Assembly: GCA_947623755.1 (NCBI GenBank)
Contig: CANQHB010000010.1
Location: 1-18,489, forward strand
Reading direction: 5' to 3'
From: an uncultured Bacilli bacterium
GTDB lineage: Bacteria; Bacillota_I; Bacilli_A; RF39; UBA660
Length of the DNA stretch: 18,489 nucleotides
A program made the translations under genes and the position numbers. Below, piece by piece: positions 14,716 to 18,489 of this stretch. Each line of letters starts with the position of its first letter. Positions within the stretch are counted from its first letter, which is position 1. A model generated the notes under the pieces. It ran no database searches. It saw nothing but the letters and a program-made list of their open reading frames with translations, and was not told the DNA's origin.

Positions 14716-14994
14716 TTAAATTTCAATTTTAGAGTCTTTATCTAAGGTAACAATTGCTTTTTTATAAGTCTTAGTCTTACCTGTATATCTTCCAACTCTT
14801 TTATCTTTTGCTTTTGTATTTAATGTATTGACACTTACTACTTTAACACCAAAGGCTTTTTCGATAGCCTTTTTAATTTGTGGCTTAGTCGCTTCTTTTG
14901 CTACTTTAAATGTATATACATTATCATTTTGCATTTTATATGCACTTTTTTCTGTAATAACTGGTGAATAAATAATATCTGTATAATCTTTCAT
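14716..14994 (-). CDS. rplW: 50S ribosomal protein L23
   Basis: Exit-tunnel protein that docks trigger factor and SRP. The 92 residues have YSPVITEKSAYKMQNDNVYT at 9-28, the TKPQIKKAIEKAFGVKVVSV helix-strand unit and the GRYTGKTKTYKKAIVTL strand. Typical length. Its ATG shares one base with the rplD stop (TAATG), so the two are probably translationally coupled. It precedes rplB by 13 bases. Confidence 0.97.
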   Translation of the reverse strand: MKDYTDIIYSPVITEKSAYKMQNDNVYTFKVAKEATKPQIKKAIEKAFGVKVVSVNTLNTKAKDKRVGRYTGKTKTYKKAIVTLDKDSKIEI

Positions 14995-15614
14995 TATTTA
15001 AGCACCTCCTCGATTTTTTCTATTGCTTCTGTATCAATTACAAGTACATCTGCATTAACAATATCTAAACAGTTAATATCTTCACTCATAATATGATAAG
15101 CATAACCTAAATTTCTTGTAGCCATAAATAAATTTTCATTTTCATCTTTAGTTACAAAAAGTATTTTACCTTCTAATTTTAAGTCTTTAATTAGTTTCTT
15201 AACATCTTTCGTTTTTAAATTATCTAATTTAATACTATCAAGAACTACTAAAGCTTTTTCTTGAGCTTTTAAACTTAAAGCACTCTTTAATGCTAAAGCT
15301 CTTTCTTTCTTATTAATATCGAAAGTATAATCCCGTGGACTAACCGCATGAACTATACCTCCACCTCTCCATTGTGGAGCTCTTGTACTACCTTGACGAG
15401 CCCGTCCAGTATCTTTTTGTTTCCAAGGCTTTCTTCCTCCTCCAGATACTTCACTGCGAGTTTTAGCCTTTGCTGTACCTTGACGTGTTGCTGCAAGTTG
15501 TAACTTAATCATTTTCTTTAAAACTTGTTGATTAGCTTCAATATTCCAAATACTATCATCTAAAGTTAAATCTTTAACTTTTTCTAAAGCCATATTTTTT
15601 ACACTTATTTTCAT
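14994..15614 (-). CDS. rplD: 50S ribosomal protein L4
   Basis: Exit-tunnel protein; in E. coli it is also the autogenous repressor of the S10 operon by binding the mRNA leader. Of 206 residues, the extended loop that reaches the tunnel is at about 42-90, with VSGGGRKPWKQKDTGRARQG (56-75) and RAPQWRGGGIVHAVSPRDY. The globular Rossmann-like part follows. Length is normal. AAGGAA is about 10 bases before the ATG. Because L4 is the known regulator elsewhere, the structured leader before rpsJ in this window makes it the first candidate ligand, which is inference only. Confidence 0.97.
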   Translation of the reverse strand: MKISVKNMALEKVKDLTLDDSIWNIEANQQVLKKMIKLQLAATRQGTAKAKTRSEVSGGGRKPWKQKDTGRARQGSTRAPQWRGGGIVHAVSPRDYTFDINKKERALALKSALSLKAQEKALVVLDSIKLDNLKTKDVKKLIKDLKLEGKILFVTKDENENLFMATRNLGYAYHIMSEDINCLDIVNADVLVIDTEAIEKIEEVLK

Positions 15615-15638
15615 AATTTAAAATTCCTTTCTAGAAAA

Positions 15639-16445
15639 CTAATTGTTTTCTCCTGGATTTTCTTCTTCATTAGTAGTAACTTCTTCTGTAGCTTCAGTTT
15701 CTTCTGGAGTTTCTGCTACTGTCTCTTCAACAGCTACCTCAGTTGCTTCTTCCGCCTTAGGTTCCTCCACTACTTCATCAACAACATTTTCATAAGTTAA
15801 AATTTCTTTTGGATTTTTCTTTCTTGAATTTTTAACTGCTGACCTAATTAATACTAATGAATTTTTGGCCCCTGGAATATTACCACTAACTAAAATATAG
15901 TTTTCATTTGCATTTACTTCAATAACCTCTAAGTTTTGAATAGTTACCGTTTCAACTCCCATATGTCCAGATAAATGCTTACCTTTTAAAACTCTTTTAG
16001 GAAGCATAGTTCCCATTGAACCTGGTCTTCTGTGATACATAGAACCATGAGTTTCCGGTCCTCTCGATTGATTATAACGTTTAATAACACCGGTAAAACC
16101 TTTACCTTTACTAGTTCCGGTAACGTCGATTACTTCTCCTACTTCAAATAAATCGGCACTAATGGTATCTCCTACATTGTAAGTTCCTTCATAATCTCTG
16201 ATTTCTTTTAAGAAGCGCTTAGGAGTAGTGTTTGCTTTTTTAGCTCTCCCCATTTCTGGTTTTGTTGCCTTTTTTTCTTTCTTTTCAAATACGCCTAATT
16301 GAATAGCATTATAGCCATCAGACTCTACTGTCTTAACTTGCATTACAGTATTAGGAGTAACTTCCACAACTGTAACTGGAATTAATTTTCCATCTTTTGA
16401 AAAAACTTGAGTCATTCCAATTTTGCGTCCTAAGATTCCTTTCAT
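15639..16445 (-). CDS. rplC: 50S ribosomal protein L3 with an acidic C-terminal tail
   Basis: Early-assembly 23S rRNA-binding protein whose loop reaches the peptidyl-transferase centre. Residues 1-212 match the family: KGILGRKIGMTQVFSKDGK, then TGTSKGKGFTGVIKRYNQSR (109-128), the HGSMYHRRPGSMG loop (133-145), and the normal end PGAKNSLVLIRSAVK (191-205). The protein then continues to residue 268. Residues about 219-268 are low complexity with around 20 Glu/Asp and almost no basic residues, which is odd for a ribosomal protein of about 209 residues. The reading frame is open and the next gene starts right after the stop, so the tail is part of the frame. It follows rpsJ by 22 bases. Confidence 0.96.
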   Translation of the reverse strand: MKGILGRKIGMTQVFSKDGKLIPVTVVEVTPNTVMQVKTVESDGYNAIQLGVFEKKEKKATKPEMGRAKKANTTPKRFLKEIRDYEGTYNVGDTISADLFEVGEVIDVTGTSKGKGFTGVIKRYNQSRGPETHGSMYHRRPGSMGTMLPKRVLKGKHLSGHMGVETVTIQNLEVIEVNANENYILVSGNIPGAKNSLVLIRSAVKNSRKKNPKEILTYENVVDEVVEEPKAEEATEVAVEETVAETPEETEATEEVTTNEEENPGENN

Positions 16446-16467
16446 TTTTAATCCTCTTTTCTATCAA

Positions 16468-16776
16468 TTATAATTTTATATCAATGTCTACACCACTAGG
16501 TAAATCTAAGTGAGTTAAAGCATCAATAGTTTCTTTGCTTGGGTTTTTAATATCAACCAATCTTTTATGTGTCCGCATTTCAAATTGTTCGCGTGCATCT
16601 TTGTCCTTATGTACCGCTCTTAAAACAGTATATTTTTGAATTTCTGTTGGAAGTGGTACTGGTCCAGATATTTCCCCACCTGTTCTTTTAACAGTTTCTA
16701 CAATTTTTAGAGCTGCATTATCAAGAAGTCTATGGTCATACGCTCTTAAATTGATTCTTACTTTTGTATTTGACAT
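16468..16776 (-). CDS. rpsJ: 30S ribosomal protein S10
   Basis: Small-subunit head protein, also the NusE subunit of transcription antitermination complexes. The 102 residues show KVRINLRAYDHRLLDNAALK at the start, the GPVPLPTEIQKYTVLRAVHK loop and the FEMRTHKRLVDI motif. Length is exactly typical. It is the first gene of the operon, with AAAGGAGG 8 bases before the ATG. Upstream is a structured leader and a strong promoter (16910-16938), and not rpsL, rpsG, fusA or tuf. Confidence 0.98.
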   Translation of the reverse strand: MSNTKVRINLRAYDHRLLDNAALKIVETVKRTGGEISGPVPLPTEIQKYTVLRAVHKDKDAREQFEMRTHKRLVDIKNPSKETIDALTHLDLPSGVDIDIKL

Positions 16777-16793
16777 TTACATGTCCTCCTTTC

Positions 16794-16812
16794 GCCTATA
16801 TCTAGTATAGAC
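16794..16812 (-). promoter_or_regulatory. Short hairpin next to the rpsJ ribosome binding site
   Basis: On the minus strand GTCTATA (16812-16806) pairs with TATAGGC (16800-16794), including one G-T pair, around loop CTAGA. It ends 3-4 bases before AAAGGAGG, so it may shape access to the rpsJ ribosome site. It also explains a TATACT that could be mistaken for a -10 box. Confidence 0.45.
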
Positions 16813-16825
16813 TTGCATCCGTCCG

Positions 16826-16879
16826 AATTACCTGATATGAGAATTAATTGAAACAACCAACCCTCGCGTATCAGCAACC
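16826..16879 (-). promoter_or_regulatory. Long hairpin in the rpsJ mRNA leader (candidate ribosomal-protein leader)
   Basis: In the minus-strand transcript GAGGGUUGGUUG (16865-16854) pairs at all 12 positions with CAAUUAAUUCUC (16850-16839) over a UUU loop, four pairs being G-U. Outside this, CUGAUA (16874-16869) pairs with UAUCAG (16837-16832), and GGUUG (16879-16875) with UAAUU (16830-16826). That is about 23 pairs in total with a 3x1 internal loop and one bulged G. The G-U pairs mean only the minus-strand RNA folds this well. No U-tract follows, so it is not a terminator. Autoregulatory role is inferred. Confidence 0.55.
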
Positions 16880-16909
16880 TCGCACATCTAAGCCAGTCAT
16901 ACGTCATAG

Positions 16910-16938
16910 ATTATATCAATATATTCTATGAAAATCAA
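16910..16938 (-). promoter_or_regulatory. Main promoter of the S10-spc-alpha operon
   Basis: On the minus strand there is -35 TTGATT (16938-16933), a 17-base spacer, and a perfect -10 TATAAT (16915-16910) preceded by TGn (extended -10). The predicted start is near 16903, giving a leader of about 125 bases before rpsJ. It is the best promoter between the nuclease gene and rpsJ. Confidence 0.75.
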
Positions 16939-16978
16939 GCCTAAATTACACAAAAATGCAAAAAAATTTTTACCAATC

Positions 16979-16997
16979 AAAAAAGGCCTCTAAGCCT
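16979..16997 (-). terminator. Possible terminator of the DUF1016 gene
   Basis: On the minus strand AGGC (16997-16994) and GCCT (16987-16984) flank a 6-base loop and lead into TTTTTT (16984-16979). The stem is only 4 bp, so it is weak, and some read-through toward rpsJ is possible. The stop codon lies in the stem. Confidence 0.45.
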
Positions 16998-17904
16998 AAT
17001 CTAATAAATTATAAGTTATAGGAATTATTCCCGCTGAACTTACAAAAGAAACAATATAACTATCTTGATATTTCGAAACTATTATTCCAATTGTTTTATT
17101 ATGGAAATCTTCCTTTAACTCCTCATCTACCCCTTTCATATAAAACTCAATTTGCGCTTTATCTTCTTTCTTTAATTCTCGCATTTTTAGTTCCACTACT
17201 ACAAACGCATTTAATTTAAAATTAAAAAGCAGAATATCTATCCGATAATTTTTATTATTAATTTTTAATTTATATTCATTACCTACTAAAGTAAAACCTT
17301 CTTCCAATTCTAAGAAAAAATTTTGTAATTCTGCTAAAATTTTTAATTGCAAATCACTTTCTTTTAAAATCTCATCTTCTTTAGATAATTTAATAATTAT
17401 CGGATTTCTAATATGCTCTTTAATTTTATATTCTTTATTATCACCAATAAATTCAATATGTTCCGGTTTTTCTAGTAATCTTTCATAAGCTTCACTTTTT
17501 ATTTGTTCTATTAATTCTCTTTTCGATAAATTATTAGTAAGACACAAATTTAAGTAATAGTTTCGCTTATTCTCATCTTTAATTGGTAATAGCTCTCGAT
17601 AATTACTCCAAGAAATGGCACCCACTGGGGGCCGTTTTTTAAATGACATATAAAACTGCCGCATTTTTCTTAAATTTCTAACTTGATAATTCTGTCCATA
17701 AAGACTCGTTAACTTTAAAGACCACTTTTTAATTAACTCGTTACCATACTTGGCTCTAGCTTCTCCTCCTTGAGCTTCTACGATTAGTCTTCCTATTTCC
17801 CAATAAGTTTTAATAACCTCTGTATTATCTTGTAAATTTCTAACTCTAACGTTTATTTCTCTTTTTCTAATAAGATGTTCGATTTTTTCATAATAATTAT
17901 TCAC
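16996..17904 (-). CDS. DUF1016 / YhcG-type PD-(D/E)XK nuclease-domain protein
   Basis: Predicted nuclease of the YhcG family; its exact biological role is not established, although members often sit in accessory regions with restriction-modification or other defence genes. Of 302 residues, about 10-150 form the helical DUF1016 N-terminal domain (TYWEIGRLIVEAQ at 33-45, then YGNELIKKWS and LRKMRQFYMSF). The C-terminal half (about 165-300) is the nuclease fold: D223 in YRIDILLF, E238-x-K240 in VVVELK, and Q251 in AQIEFYM, so the catalytic set is intact. It starts at a GTG (17904) with GGGGG 7 bases upstream and its own TTGACA/TATTAT promoter. It stands where rpsL/fusA/tuf often lie, next to a candidate DGR template, which suggests an accessory gene. 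Codon use is as A+T-rich as its neighbours, so recent transfer is not obvious. Confidence 0.88.
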   Translation of the reverse strand: MNNYYEKIEHLIRKREINVRVRNLQDNTEVIKTYWEIGRLIVEAQGGEARAKYGNELIKKWSLKLTSLYGQNYQVRNLRKMRQFYMSFKKRPPVGAISWSNYRELLPIKDENKRNYYLNLCLTNNLSKRELIEQIKSEAYERLLEKPEHIEFIGDNKEYKIKEHIRNPIIIKLSKEDEILKESDLQLKILAELQNFFLELEEGFTLVGNEYKLKINNKNYRIDILLFNFKLNAFVVVELKMRELKKEDKAQIEFYMKGVDEELKEDFHNKTIGIIVSKYQDSYIVSFVSSAGIIPITYNLLD

Positions 17905-17926
17905 TTTTATTCCCCCTTCAATTATA

Positions 17927-17954
17927 ATAATACCACATATTTTCCCTTTGTCAA
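17927..17954 (-). promoter_or_regulatory. Promoter of the DUF1016 gene
   Basis: On the minus strand there is a perfect -35 TTGACA (17954-17949), a 16-base spacer and -10 TATTAT (17932-17927) preceded by TGG (extended -10). This is one of the strongest-looking promoters in the window. It begins right after the terminator of the upstream region. Confidence 0.7.
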
Positions 17955-17956
17955 AT

Positions 17957-18014
17957 AAAAAAAATATCGTGCTAATTTTAAATACAAGATTTAAAATATC
18001 GATATTATTTTTTT
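17957..18014. terminator. Bidirectional terminator-like hairpin
   Basis: ATTTTAAAT (17975-17983) and ATTTAAAAT (17989-17997) make a perfect 9-bp stem over a 5-base loop, backed by ATATCG (17964-17969) with CGATAT (18000-18005). An A8 run lies to the left and a T7 run to the right, so transcripts from either side would end in U-tracts. For minus-strand RNA coming through the candidate template segment this would be the 3' end, near 17957. Confidence 0.65.
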
Positions 18015-18024
18015 AAGAAAATTC

Positions 18025-18047
18025 TTAGGATTAATCTTGTATCCTAA
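18025..18047 (-). other. Hairpin downstream of the candidate template repeat
   Basis: TTAGGAT (18025-18031) and ATCCTAA (18041-18047) form a perfect 7-bp inverted repeat with a 9-base loop, about 45 bases past the end of the AAC-rich segment on the minus strand. It has no U-tract of its own. It supports the reading of this stretch as structured RNA, with no protein encoded. Confidence 0.5.
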
Positions 18048-18091
18048 TTCTTCTATACTAAGCCTTAACCAAGCATATGAGTCTAAAAAGG

Positions 18092-18214
18092 ATATTGGAC
18101 GCACACCAGGAGTAGTGTTGTTCACGTTGTTAGTGTTGAGGGTGCCATTACTACCCACAGAGAACACGTTAGCATTGCCGTTAAAGTTCCACGGAGACTG
18201 CTCGTTTGCGTATA
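18092..18214 (-). other. Candidate template repeat (TR) of a diversity-generating retroelement
   Basis: On the minus strand this segment is clearly richer in G+C than the rest of the window. Read in one frame it gives, in pieces, PWNFNGNANVFSVGSNG, TLNTNNVNN and TTPGVRPIS. Nine AAC codons and three AAT fall in about 46 codons, the Asn codons spaced as in DGR template repeats, where adenines are the mutable positions. The GVRP ending recurs in C-type-lectin-like DGR target domains. There is no start codon, and an in-frame TAA lies about 20 bases upstream of the segment (around 18231), so it is not an ordinary gene. The edges are approximate. No reverse transcriptase, Avd or variable repeat is in the window, so identity is inferred. 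An unmutated variable repeat or a decayed target-gene end is the main alternative. Confidence 0.5.
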
Positions 18215-18241
18215 GATTAACCCAATTATATTATACACCTT

Positions 18242-18423
18242 TCACGAACCCTGTACCAGGCCTTCGTGATAATTTTCTTTGGAAATGCAAAGTCGACAAC
18301 TTATGTTGCCGACTATACCTGTTTTCAAAATTTATTCTTGCAAACCAAGTTTGCAAATTTGGATATAATTTATTATATATAATTTTGGTGAGGCAGGTCC
18401 AAAATGAAGAGTCATTTTGAACC
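18242..18423 (-). ncRNA. Stem-loop-rich noncoding segment (possible structured RNA)
   Basis: Four hairpins follow one another. TCACGAA (18242-18248) with TTCGTGA (18263-18269) encloses an inner CCTG/CAGG. AGTCGACAAC (18291-18300) with GTTGCCGACT (18305-18314) has one mismatch. TTGCAAAC (18338-18345) with GTTTGCAA (18349-18356) has a 3-base loop. CAAAATGA (18400-18407) with TCATTTTG (18412-18419) is extended by GGT/ACC. Reading frames here are short and match nothing I know. I infer a structured RNA on the minus strand leading into the AAC-rich segment; no family is recognised, and a tRNA cloverleaf, group II domain V and CRISPR repeats are not seen. Confidence 0.4.
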
Positions 18424-18455
18424 ACCACACTACACTCCTTGAAAGTGCATTAACT

Positions 18456-18488
18456 CATACATAGTTCGCTAACCGCTTACTATGTATG
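18456..18488. repeat. Perfect 10-bp inverted repeat at the right edge
   Basis: CATACATAGT (18456-18465) and ACTATGTATG (18479-18488) are exact reverse complements separated by 13 bases (TCGCTAACCGCTT). It could be a hairpin of the same structured region or a cruciform near a DGR variable repeat. The window ends one base later, so its context is unknown. Confidence 0.6.
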
Positions 18489-18489
18489 G

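Noticed and set aside
16804..16809. TATACT as a -10 box close to rpsJ
   Set aside because: No -35 at suitable spacing; the bases form one arm of a hairpin, and a far better promoter lies at 16910-16938.
18225..18235. Overlapping TATAAT boxes as a promoter for the template RNA
   Set aside because: Two overlapping -10 matches occur on the minus strand, but no acceptable -35 or extended TGn precedes them; left as unproven.
18037..18420. 127-codon plus-strand open frame across the right-end region
   Set aside because: It is antisense to the AAC-rich segment, starts at a TTG without a ribosome site, crosses several hairpins and has no recognisable domain.
18242..18423. CRISPR array, tRNA, retron msr-msd or group II intron
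   Set aside because: The hairpins differ in sequence, so there are no regular repeats; no cloverleaf or T-loop sequence, no domain V signature, and no reverse transcriptase in the window.
18231..18428. 65-codon minus-strand open frame upstream of the AAC-rich segment
   Set aside because: It has no good ribosome site or domain and its sequence is dominated by stem-loop arms; more likely noncoding.

Overview
The window looks like chromosome from a low-GC, Gram-positive-type bacterium in the Bacilli/Mollicutes part of the tree, probably an uncultured gut-type lineage. The reasons are strongly A+T-rich coding sequence, the Bacillus-like order of the S10-spc-alpha ribosomal protein cluster, a zinc-type S14 and L36, strong AGGAGG Shine-Dalgarno sites and Lys/Asn-rich proteins. 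Rank below this is inference. All 33 genes I call end in TAA or TAG and none in TGA, yet Trp is written TGG, so the genes read with the standard code.

Layout from left to right. Bases 1-1164 hold trpS on the minus strand with a partly duplicated terminator. Diverging from it is a membrane-anchored M15-type (VanY-like) peptidase on the plus strand (1314-2429). This converges on a small unknown minus-strand gene (2467-2733) that has its own promoter and terminator. From 16776 down to 2837, entirely on the minus strand, runs one compact operon: rpsJ-rplC-rplD-rplW-rplB-rpsS-rplV-rpsC-rplP-rpmC-rpsQ-rplN-rplX-rplE-rpsN-rpsH-rplF-rplR-rpsE-rplO-secY-adk-map-infA-rpmJ-rpsM-rpsK-rpoA-rplQ. Gaps are short and many genes overlap. 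rpmD (L30) is absent between rpsE and rplO, and the ecfA/ecfT/truA genes that commonly follow rplQ are not there. A good extended -10 promoter lies at 16910-16938, and its roughly 125-base leader can fold into a long hairpin.

Upstream of the operon the conserved neighbourhood stops. Instead of rpsL/rpsG/fusA/tuf there is a DUF1016 (YhcG-type) PD-(D/E)XK nuclease (16996-17904) with its own strong promoter. Beyond it is a 585-base stretch without a convincing protein gene.

That last stretch is the unusual part. On the minus strand it carries a run of stem-loops, then a GC-richer, AAC-codon-rich segment (about 18092-18214). Read conceptually, this segment gives the Asn-studded, GVRP-ending signature of the variable domain of diversity-generating retroelement (DGR) targets, but it has no start codon and an in-frame stop just upstream. 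It is followed by another hairpin and a terminator. I read it as a candidate DGR template repeat in a structured RNA, with the reverse transcriptase and target gene expected beyond 18489 or elsewhere in the genome. No reverse transcriptase or second copy lies in the window, so this remains a hypothesis.

The operon supplies ribosome assembly, RNA polymerase alpha, the Sec translocon channel, adenylate kinase, N-terminal Met removal and initiation factor 1. trpS and the peptidase are housekeeping neighbours. The nuclease and candidate DGR segment look like an accessory insertion next to the core operon.
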